From positions 2,656,500 through 2,720,499 of the forward strand of contig NC_045149.1 of the NCBI RefSeq assembly GCF_008831285.2: a DNA stretch of 64,000 nt, in the 5' to 3' direction. Position 1 is the stretch's first letter, and each line of letters begins with the position of its first letter. Under the pieces are notes generated by a model. The model made no database searches, had not been told where the DNA came from, and saw only the letters and a list, made by a program, of their open reading frames with translations. The position numbers and the translations under genes are program-made. Source of the DNA: Nymphaea colorata (lineage: Eukaryota; Streptophyta; Magnoliopsida; Nymphaeales; Nymphaeaceae). Below are positions 47,301 to 58,297 of this stretch, piece after piece.

Positions 47301-48556
47301 TTTTTCTAATGGAATTTTTATGGTGTGAAGTTGGTATTTGTAAAGCTCTATTACTAACCTTTTGCACCATCAACTTAAAGCATACCATTTTATTAGTTTA
47401 AGCCTAACTGATGATCTTAGCCAAATTACAATGCACAGTCGGTTGTTTTGTCCATAGCCAAATTACAATGCCTACAATCTAACGGACCCCAAAGCCCAAA
47501 TTACCGAAATTGAGGACATTGTAAAACTGAAAAGCTCTTTCCTAATGAAGAGCAATGACCTTCCAACATTAAAAGTCATTGGTTCAAACAACAAGAGGAA
47601 ATATTTAGAAGATAAAAAGCACGAAACTCTTTCCTTTTCTTTTTTACTCTCTGTCTGTCTTCCCCCTGTCTTTCTTTTTTTCTTTCTCACACTCTTTGTG
47701 GCTAAGAAAATGGATAAGCAAAATAAGTCTCTTTCTTTCTCTCTGTCGTTCTCTATATGTTTCGAAAGAACCTGAAACAAAAACCAAAAAGCAATTATCC
47801 CCTACCTTATCTTGTTAATTGGATTTCTTTTTCTTCATTTCCTTTTTTGCCCTTGAAGAGAATGGAACCCCATTTGGCTCTTTCAATTTTGCTTGGAAGT
47901 GGGGCGATCCCACTTACCATTGGTTGAGATCTTCAACATGGTGTAGGCCTGGCAAGACATCATGTTGTAATAATACCAACATAATTTGATGGATTTTAGG
48001 CAATATAGTTTATTGAACAATGAATTTTGAATCAAGTTTGGACTTGCTTGGTTTTGATCAAGGAAATAAAAAGTTAAGGGCTTGGAATGCATCAAAACTT
48101 GGTTAGTTAAAATTCATGATATTACTTTTCAGCAAACATGATCAAAAGCATGACCATCATAACACGGTATCTACTTATACCATCATACTTAGTGAATTTT
48201 ATTTGTAAATATTTATGTGGAACAATACATAAATATTCCTTTGATGCTATATATATATATATATATATATGCTGCCATTAAGGGGTGAAAGTTATGTGTT
48301 GCAGCTAATAAGTAACGGGAAGCTAGTGAGCACGGAGCACAGGGTGTTGGCGAACCAATTCGGACCAAGAGTCTCAATGGCATGCTTCTTTAATGCTCAC
48401 ATATGTGCGAGCTCCACCAATTACGGCCCGATCAAGGAGTTGCTGTCTCCTGATAATCCCCCAAAATACAGGGATTTACTCCTCAGCGAGTACTTTGAGC
48501 ATTCTGAATCCAGAGGCCTTGATGGCAGGTCACATCTTGATGCTTTTCGAGTTTGA
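40791..48556 (+). CDS. 2-oxoglutarate/Fe(II)-dependent dioxygenase, ACC-oxidase-homolog type, three exons
   Basis: Joined exons 40791-41323, 42048-42357 and 48305-48556 give 364 residues, normal for the group. It is a soluble oxidative enzyme; family members hydroxylate or desaturate small molecules, and the substrate here is unknown. The N terminus has [20 protein letters not shown] and IPRFF, the DIOX_N part with [12 protein letters not shown] is near residue 94, and [20 protein letters not shown] follows. Fe ligands are H and D of SRHADPSFF and H of STEHRVLAN; the 2-oxoglutarate site is RVS of [10 protein letters not shown]. It ends YGPIKELL...[13 protein letters not shown]. The ATG at 40791 (AAGAGATGGCG) gives the family N terminus. 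Oddities: a GC-AG intron 1, a Copia in intron 2, and about four residues missing between FFTV and QIGGLQVL. The 5' exon is GC-rich against AT-rich surroundings. Confidence 0.88.
42048..42357 (+). other. Dioxygenase exon 2
   Basis: Acceptor TTACAG|GGATATAC gives [12 protein letters not shown], the expected family junction in phase 2. The donor is CTGCAG|GTAATT in phase 0 after GDLLQ. It carries the H-x-D iron motif. Confidence 0.9.
42461..42641 (+). repeat. 5' LTR, shortened
   Basis: Aligned with the 3' LTR up to CAAGTGG and again from CCAATTTGTG. The absent segment holds TTCTTTAAATACTTG, the only TATA-like stretch I see, so this LTR may lack a promoter. Confidence 0.9.
42747..43706 (+). pseudogene. 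Gag of the intronic Copia
   Basis: 319 codons without an internal stop. Features: [20 protein letters not shown] and [10 protein letters not shown] at the start, [16 protein letters not shown]-type phrase [38 protein letters not shown], a Gly/Arg-rich [18 protein letters not shown] segment, and the zinc knuckle [14 protein letters not shown] near residue 275. It ends at TAG through a shift to another frame; protease text [20 protein letters not shown] is read at 43690-43745 in the next frame. Confidence 0.88.
43690..44930 (+). pseudogene. Protease and integrase of the intronic Copia
   Basis: Protease VDSGCSNHM at about 43700, then pre-integrase [20 protein letters not shown] and [14 protein letters not shown] (44075-44215), and integrase core [40 protein letters not shown] and the tail [13 protein letters not shown]. 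The pieces lie in different frames (43849-44349, 44319-44534, 44474-44896, 44827-45285), so at least three frameshifts have occurred. Confidence 0.85.
44827..46695 (+). pseudogene. Reverse transcriptase and RNase H of the intronic Copia
   Basis: Frame 44827-45285 stops at TGA (45283) where Trp is expected (IGVK-stop-VYKVKYD); the same frame continues at 45295-46695. RT motifs: [43 protein letters not shown], catalytic [10 protein letters not shown]. RNase [46 protein letters not shown]. Near the C terminus the frame shifts; [19 protein letters not shown] is read in another frame at about 46612-46670. Catalytic Asp residues are kept. Confidence 0.9.
46690..46995 (+). repeat. 3' LTR of the intronic Copia
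   Basis: 306 bp, complete, TGTTAG...CTTCA, bordered by the purine tract and the AGATG duplication. Confidence 0.92.
47001..48304 (+). other. Remainder of dioxygenase intron 2
   Basis: AT-rich intron DNA with no coding signal of its own; the frames at 47472-47780 (minus) and 47545-47775 (plus) are low-complexity. Without the Copia and one target copy the intron would be 1407 bp. A short TA run (48249-48270) lies 35 bp before the acceptor. Confidence 0.7.
48305..48556 (+). other. Dioxygenase exon 3
   Basis: Acceptor TGTTGCAG|CTAATA restores [12 protein letters not shown]. It carries the distal iron His, the R-x-S motif and the stop TGA at 48554-48556. Confidence 0.9.
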
Positions 48557-48590
48557 AGGTGGCCAAATTAGCAAAGGGAATATGGATGCA

Positions 48591-48596
48591 AATAAA
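48591..48596 (+). terminator. Possible polyadenylation signal of the dioxygenase gene
   Basis: AATAAA 35 bases after the stop codon. The motif is common in AT-rich DNA, so this is only plausible. Confidence 0.4.
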
Positions 48597-48599
48597 GGA

Positions 48600-49640
48600 A
48601 ATAATTTCTTAGAGATTATAATTACATTAGCATAAGTGAAAAAAATTGCAGACAACGGGAGATGAATTTTAGGCTCTATATCTATGGAAGCAAATTTTCA
48701 TAAAGAGAAGGAGATTCTCAGAATATAATTGGCAGCTCACGCATCTGTTCGCTCTTGTTGGCTCTTTATATGTATGGATGTTTGCATGCGTATGGTTGAT
48801 ATATATTCAGTGGAACATTCAATTTTTAAGTTTAGACACATAATCACGAGTAGTTTCTAAACTTGTGAACTGATATCCCCTATGCTTTTCAAATTTATCC
48901 GGATCTTCTTCTCTGAGCTTTTATAGACATGTTCCCTTTGCTTTCCTTCATGGCCAATTGCACGCAACCGAAGAGGCGGAGATTAAATATGGTGGGTTAA
49001 TGAGAAATTAGGGCGGACTTTTTTATCTTTGGCCACGTATGCATATTGATAAATAAAAGACGAGCTTTTCCTTCGTGCAAGCTTTCATTGTTGAAATGAA
49101 TCACGTCCATGGATTGGTATATTCAATATGACTAAAAACTTTAGAGGTGCAGGTATGTCTTTTATTTCTGATGGGATTCTGCAAATTTGTCACAAATTAT
49201 AGTTATACATAGCAGAACAATTATATATTTTTCTTTTTGTATGTGTGTGTGCGTGTGTTTGATTCATAGATTTTCAAAACGGAGATTAAGAAATCAAGCT
49301 GTTGAGTCACGGCAAATGATTCAAAAGAAAAAGGAAAAATTGATTGGTTGGGTCCAATACAATCTCCATGGATGGCGTTGAGGATTGTGATAACACCGAC
49401 CTACACAAGATGAGACTGTTAAGGCTTTCTCTAGATGGTGGTGGGCATGATGATGGTAAAAAAACCAGCATGTTGATGAAGGAACTATGTTTATGCCTAT
49501 GGGAAACGGCCAGCCCATTCCACGCCACCGGTAGAATGCACATGTCAGAATCATGACATTAACTTGGAAGAGTGGAAAAAATGACGCACCAAAACAAAAG
49601 GAAATAAAACTTGTAACGGAAATGGAAATGTAAAAAAGGT
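48600..49640. other. Intergenic, no gene seen
   Basis: AT-rich DNA downstream of the dioxygenase gene. The frames at 49187-49381 and 49321-49556 show no domain. Confidence 0.5.
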
Positions 49641-49846
49641 AGCTGGTAAAGGTTGAACGGCTACAACCATAAGTACCTCTGTATTCCTTGAGTTGTGTGA
49701 GAGAAAATACAACAGAAACTTTTCTTTTAGCAGAAATAAGCAAAAGAAGCCGATCCACGTTAATTCCCTTCTTCTCTCCCCACCCTTTACTTGTTTGTCT
49801 TCTTTTGCTTTATGGTATACCAGAGACACTGCTTGAGGCTTCCGTT

Positions 49847-51130
49847 ATGGCTGATCAACCACCCTCTGCATCCAATCAACCAAGTTCACTTATCTGTCAA
49901 CACTCAATGTCGCCAAATTTTGTACCCATCAAATTGACACATTCTAATTACCTTTTATGGAGAATCCAAGTCCCTGGGCTTATCGAGAGCTAGAAAAGAT
50001 CATTGATGACAGCACAGCGTACCTCTACCATTTATCATTGCGAGCTTTGGGCAGTGTAACAACCGAAAATATGTCGCATGGAGGAGATCAGACCATCTTT
50101 TTCGAGGCTGGATAACTTAAGACTCTTTTTGAGGAAGTGTTGGGATTTGTTATTGGGTTGGAAACACCATATCAGCTATCGTTTACTCTAGAAGAGACTT
50201 TTACTCATGACTCCCAAGAACAGGAGTGTCTTCTTTCGCAAAAAAATCAGTCCTTAAAGTAAAGATCTCAAACCCTTGCCCAATATATAAAAAATTTCAA
50301 AAATACGTGATGAACTAGCAGCCGTTGGAAAGCCTGTTAATGACAAAAATATGGTCTTCTCTCTTCTTAATGGTCTTGGATTAAGTTACGAGACATTTAT
50401 TACCACCAGAGGCATTTATTATCACCATGATGAAGCCACCCATTCCCTCTTACAGCAAGTCGTGGCTCTCCTTCAAAGCGATGAAACATTCAAATCTCTT
50501 CAAAGGAACCAAGGCAACGCGATAGTTTTTGGTAGGGAACCTAACCCTCATGTTGCTTTTTATGGACAATGGCAATACAAGCAACAGAACAAATATAATA
50601 ACACAATGCATGGTTATTCTAGCCAGTTTTCCTCCGGTGACCATGGTTTTGGGGCTCATGGTCAGCAATCTACTCGATAGAATCAACAGACAAATCAGCA
50701 AAATCCCAATACTTTCACAAGAAAGGAAAAAGTCATTTGCTAGATTTCCTCAAAGCCTATCATACTGCCAAAAAGCGCTATCACAGGTTTAACCAAGCAT
50801 TCCAAGCCAACGATGCTCCTCAAGTTCTAGCTGCCGTGGAAATATCTGCAGAACAATGCTTGGTTTCCAAACACGGGGTGCGACTTCTCATATCACCAAT
50901 GATCCAAGTATTCTCTTACGTTATATCTGAATGCATAATGGTAAGTGTTGGAAATAAGTTAAATATATCTCATATTGGAGGGACTAGTCTTAATGTTAGT
51001 AATGATATGTTTCACCTCCGTGATGTCTTGGTCGTTCCTAACATTAAAAGAATTTATTATCTGTTGGACAACTCACTTCTGATCATAATCTTATATTTGA
51101 GTTTTATGACAACAAGTTCATTATGAGGGA
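49847..51130 (+). pseudogene. Gag and protease remnant of the 49.7-kb Copia
   Basis: Gag begins at ATG 49847, is stopped after LIES (49993), resumes with VFSLLNGLGLSYETFITT (50351 on) and HEATHSLLQQVVALLQSDE-like text, then a Tyr/Gly/Gln-rich tail. Protease-related text ISHIGGTSLNVSNDMFHLRD and VLVVPNIKRIYYLL lies at about 50955-51070; the Asp-Ser/Thr-Gly site itself is not readable. Confidence 0.65.
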
Positions 51131-51249
51131 CAGGAGCACCAAGCAGGTGATCACCATGGGGAAGAAGTGCGGTGATCAGTATGAGCTTCCAACAAAGCAG
51201 CCAGTACCTCTTTTTTCCATTAGGCATCGATCTGTCACTCTATAGGTTT

Positions 51250-51850
51250 GGCACCAGCGGCTTGGTCATTCACATTCCAACATGGTGTCTTTCTTACTAA
51301 AGCATGATCTTATTACAATATTGAACTCTAAAAATAGTTTTCATGTTTATCCTGGGTGTGCCATGGCTAAGTCTTGCGGAATGTCATTTTTGGTTTCCCA
51401 AACTCATGTGACAAATTTTTTATGAAAATCCATTGCAACCTTTAACCTGAAGTCTCTATACATGGATTTTTCTGTTATGTTTTATTTGTTGATGATTATT
51501 CTCACTTTATTTGGATGTACCCACTTAAGCGAAAGGTTGACTTCATTGACTACTATTATTTTTACATGATGGTTAAAAACAGGTTCAATTGCAACATTAA
51601 GATTTTTCAATTAGATGATGGAGGGGAACTCATTAGTAATAAATTTAAATCTTTTCTTCAGAGTCATGGAATCCAACACATCATGTCTTGCTCTAGAAGC
51701 TCTGAACAACACGAATGGGTAAAAAGAAAACATTACAGGATTGTGAAGCTTGGTCTGTCTGCAATGTTTGAAGCAAATATATCCTTAAAATACTACGTTG
51801 AGGCCTTTAAGATAGCAGTTTGGCTTCTTCATAGTGTTGGGGTTTGATGT
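51250..51850 (+). pseudogene. Integrase remnant of the 49.7-kb Copia
   Basis: Pre-integrase VWQRLGHSHSNMVS-like text is near 51250. The core in frame 51515-51847 has IKIFQLDDGGELISNKFKSF and QHEWVKRKHYRIVKLGLS, where the usual Glu of NGVVERKHRH has become Lys, so the triad is lost. Confidence 0.7.
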
Positions 51851-52399
51851 TATCCACATTTACGGGATTATGCTAAAAAGAAAATCGACTAGAGGTCGCT
51901 ACCATGTATTTTCTTAGGTTACAGTGAATCACACAAAGGCTATAGATGCCTACATGTGCCATCAGGATGCATTTATATATGTCGCCATGTGGCTTTCTTA
52001 TGAGTATTGTTTTCCTTTGAAAGTTTCCGAAAATATTGTTGCTGCTCCAACACTAAATTGTGGCTCTTTTTTTGATTGGTTGAATCCAAAGCATCATGAA
52101 CAAGGCATGCCTAGTAGCTTTGTTGACCCCCACATGTTCACTTCACATAACCATACTCTTGATGACCTCGCCACCACAGAGAATCACATGGGACAGGAAT
52201 AACAATTGCCTGAACAACATGAAACCCCATCAAATGAGCAAGCTGAAATGGAAAATTTTATCCAAAGAAATGAACAAAATGGTACCAACTTGCATCCAAA
52301 GGTGACACGATTAAAGGCTGGGATTGTTAAACCCAATCCTCAATATTTATTGGCAAATTTTGAAGTATATCTCATGAGCCACAATCTAACAAGCGAGCT

Positions 52400-53562
52400 A
52401 TAAATCATCTTGGATGGTACAATGCCATGGGGGAAGAGAGATCGATGCTTTACATCAAACACAAATGTGGACTTTGGTTCCGAAGGAAGTGAACATGAGT
52501 ATAATTTCATGCAAGTGGGTTTTTAAGACCAAACTCAAGGCTGATGGAAGTTTGGATGGTCTTAAAGCACGCCTTGTGGCCTGAGGGTTGACTCAAGTTC
52601 CATGCATCGACTTTTTGTAGACTTTCTCATCAGTCATCAAACCTGCAACAGTGCAGGTTGTACTTAGTCTTGCTCTTAACCAGAAATAGATCATTCAACA
52701 GCTTGATATAAAGAATGCCTTCTTTCATGGCAAATTTGAAGAGCCTTTGTACATGGAGCAACAATCTGGATTTCATGATTCCAACAAACCACATCATCTT
52801 TGTAAATTACAGTGCTTTATTTGGTCTTTGGTAATCTTCTCAGGCTTGGTTTGCTATCTTCACTTCCTACCTTTTAGGTATGGATTCTTTTGTAGCGTGG
52901 CTAACTCATGTCTTTTCATATGTCAACACCAACAAAAATGACATTTCTAGCCCTATTTGTTGATGAGATTGTCACTACTGGGAGCAAAGAGCCATCGCTT
53001 TTCAAAGTCATTTGTCAACTTATCTCACAATTTCAAATGAAGGACTTGGGTAAACTTCACAGGATTCAGACATTAATGGTGGCATACTTCTTGACCAAAC
53101 TAGGAATGCACGACAAATCTAGGACAAGGCGGGAACAGCAGATTGCCAACCTCTTACGACACCTATGGCCGGATGATTGAAGCCACTAGTGTCATCATCT
53201 CCCTTTCTAGACATTATCTTTTTTCCAAAGCACCCATGGCAGCCTATAGTATTTAACATTTACAAGACCTGATTTATCCTTCAGTGTTAATTACGTTTTC
53301 CAGCACATGCATGCACCACATAATATCATTTCCAACTGGTTAAGAGAATATTGCGATACATCAAGGGTACCTTGCACTATGAACTCTGGATACTTCAATA
53401 GGGTCCATTAAATTTATATGCATTCTCAAACACCGATTGGGCTGGTTGCTCAACGACTCGGCTTTCTACCATTGGGTTTTGCATTTAAAAATATCTTCAA
53501 GCTAATTGTGTTTCTTGATAACCTATTGTTGCTCGATATAGTTCCAAAGCAGCATGTAGAGC
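52400..53562 (+). pseudogene. RT and RNase H remnant of the 49.7-kb Copia
   Basis: Readable in pieces: NMSIISCKWVFKTKLKADGS and GLKARLVA (52490-52580), IQQLDIKNAFFHGKFEEPLY (52695-52755), LFVDEIVTTG in place of YVDDI (52950-52980), QMKDLGKLH, then AFSNTDWAGC-like RNase H text near 53430 and the PIVARYSSKAACRA phrase. Multiple stops and shifts. Confidence 0.7.
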
Positions 53563-53729
53563 TACAACCATAAATATCTCTATATTCTTTGAGCTATGTG
53601 AGAGAAAAATACAATAAAACTTTTCTTTTTGTGGAAGTTGGCAAAAGAAGCTGAAGCACGTCAATTCCTTTCTTCTCTCTCCACCCTTTACTTTTTTGTC
53701 TTCTTTTGCTTTGGTGACCATCCCAAAAG

Positions 53730-55190
53730 ATGAAGATCGAGAAGACCAATCAAGGTGTTAAGTTCCTTAATGGATTGGATGATAAAAGATAAAGTGCAAC
53801 TGCCAAAAACTTAGTAAAGTTATCTTTATTGCATTTTGAACTAGATTCCCAAGGATTATGTAAACCTACATGCATGGAGCCACAATAATAATAAATAATC
53901 AAGATCTCTCCCTCTCTTGTTGAGTTTGAAGAAGAATAGTGAGAGAGTTCTCTCATCGTGGATGTAGGTTGCATTAGCAAAGCCATGTAATTTTGTGTTT
54001 CCATGTAAATTTTGTGTTTCTTCCTATCTACCCTTTTTCTCATGTTTTGCTTGAAATTTAATTTGGTAGCAGAGCTATATTTCTGATTTCTTGCCATTGG
54101 TGTGTGTCATGGCTGTTGCAAATTCTGCTTCCACAACGATAGTTCTATTCAGCTTTACATAGAAAAAGAAATAAAGATCAACAATGCTACCACTAATTTG
54201 TTTGGATCTTATTCTTCATTTGATGTTTTCGCTCACACTCCAGTTACAATACTTTTTCAAGTCTAGTATCCAAGAAACTTGACTGTATAAACTATTTTTT
54301 ATGCATTGATAGATTCAGAGTGTAATGTTCAATGAGGGCATTATGAGGTATGTTGATTGATCACACCTCCTAAATACTTGGATCATGAATAATAGAAGCC
54401 TGGCGTACCCTTGATTAGCAACATGCTTTACAATCCAATATGTGTATTACTCAATTAAAAGGAGGCATGCTGAACATTAAGCATGATTGATTATCTAAAT
54501 CATGTAAAGTTGTTAAAGTGATTCTTTGTATACTGTCAATCGCCAAATTTCTGATTCAAATTGGGAGTTTTATACGCTTAATGGTCATTCAAGTGATTAT
54601 AAGTCTTTCATAGTGCCAGTTACAACATTGAAGACTCTAAAGAGAAACATCTAAGCATGCTTGCAACTTTAACTTCGGATCAATTTGAAGGCTTCATGAT
54701 TGCTTTTGTTACTCAATGTGGGTGGGGTCGTGGCTCTTATTCTAATAATCTAGGAGGCTCCTTTGCTAATTGTCAATGAAGTTTCTCCTCAAATAAGTGC
54801 AATTCTCATCTGGCATCCATTCAGTTTAATGGTTCCACTCAAACAGTGTTATTTGCCAATGTTTCAGGCAACGAAATCATACGCCATTGCAATGTTGGGA
54901 TATAACAATTGACTTTATGGTTTTGGCTGTGGATGCTTCTCAATCATCTATTTTTCATCCAAAACAATGCTACTAAGGGTTCAATAGAAGATCAACCTGA
55001 TTTTGAGTGGTACTCGGACACAAGAGCGACCCATCATGTTGCCAAGAGCAATCAACAAATACATAAAACTCTATATTTTGGTAATGATTCTGTAATTGTT
55101 GGCAATGAGGAACAAATAAAAAATCTTCACATTGGACCTCCTCCTTCTCTTTATTTCAACCCCATAGTGGCATGTGTGCCCATTTGATGG
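53730..55190 (+). mobile_element. Second decayed Copia: probable LTR, primer site, gag and protease
   Basis: TGGTAGCAGAGC at 54064-54075 differs by one base from the tRNA-iMet site, so 53730-54060 is probably an LTR end. Gag-like text follows, starting MAVANSASTT at about 54110. From 54680 the DNA matches 8880-9240 closely (GTGGCTCTTATTCTAATAAT, CTCCTCAAATAA), ending with the protease site FEWYSDTRATHHVAKSNQQI at 54995-55055, where DTG is DTR. The match breaks off at about 55160. Confidence 0.7.
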
Positions 55191-55640
55191 GTTTTGATTT
55201 TAATAATTATGTGAAGTAAATGGGTTGTTGCAGTTAATTTTTAAACTCACGTTTTAATGTTTCACAATGTCATGCATATGATGGAGAGATGTTACGGTCT
55301 TCTTAGGCTTATAAATAGATGATCTCAATTAGTGTGTTGGGTGTATTAAAATAAAGTTGGGCTGTGCGTATGAGTTGAATGTGTCCTTATTAATTTTATC
55401 TTTTTTTAATGAAATAAAGTGCCCTTTAGGCTTTACAATATTGTGTCATGATTTTTGTTTTTTTGTATCTTGTCTAAATTATGGGTACCAGTTGTAGTAT
55501 ACGAAAGCTTAGGCTCAACCAAAGTTGGGTACTTTTGTAAGTCGTAAAGACCGTTGCTAAAGCCAGTTATTTGAGGTTCTTCATAAACACCTAGTTAAAT
55601 TATGTCATCGAATAGTATAAATTCACATACTGCTTTCAAA
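55191..55640. other. Non-coding, possibly LTR of the next Copia
   Basis: AT-rich, with a TTATAAATAG stretch at about 55310 that could be a TATA box. Position before another gag suggests LTR, but no partner copy is in the window. Confidence 0.3.
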
Positions 55641-55985
55641 CTTTGTCAAAATTTAGTACCTGATTTTTAGTAAAGAAAATGATGAATTTTGGAGCATTAA
55701 GATGAAGACATTTTTTTATATCACAATAAAGTGATACAGTTCAAATGAAATGAATAAAATAGATAAGCATGATTTAAAGGCTCTTCTTGTTTTGTAGTAA
55801 GCTAACTGAAAGCATTTTCATTCTCATCATAGTGGCAACCATGTCAAGTTTGAAATATTGAAGAAAGCATATCATCAAGATAGCAAGGTTAACAACAGTA
55901 AAATTTCAAGCTTTGCATAGAGAATTTAAGGCCTTGCCGATGAAAGAAAATGAATCCATCCAAGATATCTTCTCACGATGAAAGA
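55640..55985 (+). pseudogene. Copia gag fragment related to the intronic Copia
   Basis: [13 protein letters not shown] at 55680-55718 matches the gag of the intronic Copia ([12 protein letters not shown]), followed by KFQALHREFKALPMKENESIQ-like text near 55900-55965. A 38-bp direct duplication (GATGAAAGAAAATGAATCCA at 55939 and 55977) ends it. No pol follows. Confidence 0.7.
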
Positions 55986-56170
55986 AAATGAATCCATCCA
56001 AGATGCTGCTGGCGGCATCCCTCCACATTGGCGGGCCGGCCGATCTTTGGTGGACCTGCCAATGATGGGGGAAGCTGCCGGCAGCCACCCCTGTGGTGGT
56101 GTGAGGTGGGAGGGAGAGGGAAGGAGGGAGTTGCGCAAGGGGAGGGAGGATTGGTGAGAGGGAGTGTGAC
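55986..56170. other. GC-rich stretch, no gene identified
   Basis: About 170 bp of GC-rich then purine-rich DNA (GGCGGGCCGGCCG, GAGGGAGAGGGAAGGAGGGAG) abutting the gag fragment. The minus frames 55906-56172 and 55926-56339 are Pro/Ser-rich without a known domain. Confidence 0.45.
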
Positions 56171-57160
56171 AAAAAAAAAATAAAAAATAAATGGACAACA
56201 TGAGGGTTATTGGATCTTGAGATCGGACAGCTTTGATGAGCTTCCCATTTGACAAATAAAAGGCAGAGTCAGGGCTCACTTTCCTCAAAGGAGGGGGTGG
56301 TCTTTTTTCTAAAGGGTGAGTCCTAAGCTTCTCATTCACCCAAATGGTAACATTAATGCATTATTGAGAACAATTGAAAGAAAAATGCAAAAAACTCAAT
56401 AAAAAATTGCCAGTAATCAAATTGTTGCATTCAAAGGTACTCTTAAGGTACCGTTTGGCAGCTGGAAGATTAAGTGTTCTATCTGCCAAATGACCCCTAA
56501 ATGATTTGACACTAAGAAACAGACCTTATTATTTTTTCCAATGGTTAACCAAGAAAATTCACGAGATTTTATATGAAAATTTATTTCTTAAATCAGTAAA
56601 AAGTTATCATTTCAACTTCTAAAACATAACATGAAAATTTGTGTCTAACCTTATAAATATGGTAATGTTTATTTAATTTCTAGAACTTCCTAACGCTAAC
56701 AAAAGTATCACCAGATTATCTAAAACCTAAGTCACATGGATGTGCATACGATTTGGGTACAATTAGAGACACAGTAACTTTAAAAAATTGTGAGTACGCG
56801 GATATATCAATTTCAAAATGAAAGTAACATTTTAATGAACAAGACATAAATAAAAACATTATATATTAAAGAACAATAACTCTAAAAAACAAAATGAAAA
56901 TAGAGTTGGAAAAAATTAAATCAACCAAAGTAAAGTAGTCAGGATCTATTTCAAGCTAAAAAGTACCTATTTTAGCTACGGGTACAGTGTAGATCTTCTT
57001 AAAGTACCCATGTGACTTTGTTTTGAACATTAAATTATTGGAATATAGTTAACTATGTAAGATATTATTTGGCACAATCTAGAAAGCCAACACAAACTAA
57101 TGTTTTGGCAATTTGTTCTTATTAAAGGTTGTTTAGTTATTTTATCATGCTAACTGAAGC
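56171..57160. other. AT-rich, no gene
   Basis: No coding or RNA signal. A very short MITE-like stretch at 56451-56500 begins TACCGTTTGGCAG and ends CTGCCAAATGACCCC. Confidence 0.5.
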
Positions 57161-57374
57161 TTATGGGGGCATTTGAACTACCCATAGTTATCAAATTATA
57201 GAACAAAGTACTCACTTTTTAAGAAATTGGAGTTATTAGACAAACGGCGTATTTTGTTTCCAAAATTAGGAAACTGTAATCTTGAATTTTCATCTCATTC
57301 TAGTTTAACAAGGAATTCTGATTCTGGATTTTTCATTTTTGAATCAAAATTCCAAACCATCAAACGCCCCCTAA
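57161..57374. mobile_element. Small MITE, 214 bp
   Basis: Terminal inverted repeats TTATGGGGGCATTTGA and TCAAACGCCCCCTAA with few mismatches, AT-rich interior, no coding capacity. The flanking duplication is unclear. Confidence 0.6.
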
Positions 57375-57567
57375 GTTAATAACTTAGGGTAAACAGTCAA
57401 ATGGTCATTTTTTGATTACTAGTGTAAAACACAAGTTGTTGTTTTCTATTATCATTATATATGGTCATTAGTAAGTGCTCAATTACGTCAAACTCCATAA
57501 AGTTGAACTGTGTCCTGAATCCTCTATGGTGGACAAGTGAGACCTAAATGGGAGTCTGGACTCCCTT

Positions 57568-57760
57568 TTGGGCTGCACACGAGCCAAGTCAAGCCCGAGC
57601 TTGGCCAGTTTGAGCTCAACTCGGCTCAAAAAACTCGAGCTCGAGCTTGGCTCAAACTTGAATCGAGCTCTTTACACCTAGCTCGTGCTCGACTTGACTA
57701 CACAAAGTCGAGCTCGAACTCGACTCGTTTAACCCATTAACTCATTTAGGCGTTGATTCG
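57568..57760. mobile_element. Partial relative of the hAT-type MITE
   Basis: Begins TTGGGCTGCACACGAGCC and is dense in GAGCTCGAGCTTGGCTC phrases, as in 35496-35874. No paired right end with target duplication was found; CAGCCCAA at 57803-57810 is a candidate. Confidence 0.55.
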
Positions 57761-58297
57761 TTTAGCGTTAACTGTGTTCAAATTTCCTATTGAAACACCC
57801 TTCAGCCCAATTTAAAACCAGTATATAAAGGCATTGAATAACATTTAAATGAAATTAACATGAATCTAAGAAAGTTCAATAATACATGCAAAACAAACAC
57901 GCCCACAATACAACTAGGTTCATGCTCCCACAAAAAATATCAACCCAACATCACAACGTACGGAATCAACAGGAATGAAGAGGAGTTCTGCTCAAGAAAA
58001 TCAAAGTAGAAAAAAGAGAGGGTGCATCCACATACTCGTAGCAGCCTTTTGACAATATGGAAAAGCGACACATTAATCACCAAACCACCTACCAATTAAG
58101 AAAACGACAAACACCAGAGCATGTACAAAACACCAGCTGATTAATGGTTCAGCATGACAATGCAACCATGCAAAAATTGTCATAGTGATGCAGCAGAGAG
58201 GAATATAACCAAGAAACAAACCACTATCAAATAAAAAACTCCCAAGTGATTTTTCTGAACAAAGCTGTTGCCAGAAGATGTCAAAACTTGTAGTTGT
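57761..58297. other. No recognisable feature
   Basis: AT-rich DNA between the MITE relative and the ROP fragment; no gene seen. Confidence 0.5.

Larger units (their letters stand above)
49660..53720 (+). mobile_element. Decayed Copia with truncated LTR pair
   Basis: A segment at 49660-49812 (CTACAACCATAA, then TTCTCTCCCCACCCTTTACT, then TTGTCTTCTTTTGCTT) recurs at 53563-53714, so these are LTR parts. A damaged primer-binding site TGGTATACCAGAG follows at 49813. Gag starts MADQPPSASNQPSS at 49847 and has FVPIKLTHSNYLLWRIQVPG; pol parts follow to RNase H. At the right end, RNase H text (PIVARYSSKAACRA) runs directly into mid-LTR sequence, so the purine tract and LTR start are deleted. No target duplication can be named. 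Confidence 0.75.

Noticed and set aside
40791-48556. Dioxygenase as a pseudogene broken by the Copia insertion
   Set aside because: The insertion is wholly intronic, exon joins restore the family protein with all metal and 2-oxoglutarate residues, and no stop or frameshift is present in the exons.
57568-57810. Complete hAT MITE from TTGGGCTG to CAGCCCAA
   Set aside because: The ends pair over only about 8 bp and no 8-bp target duplication flanks them, so only the left part was reported.
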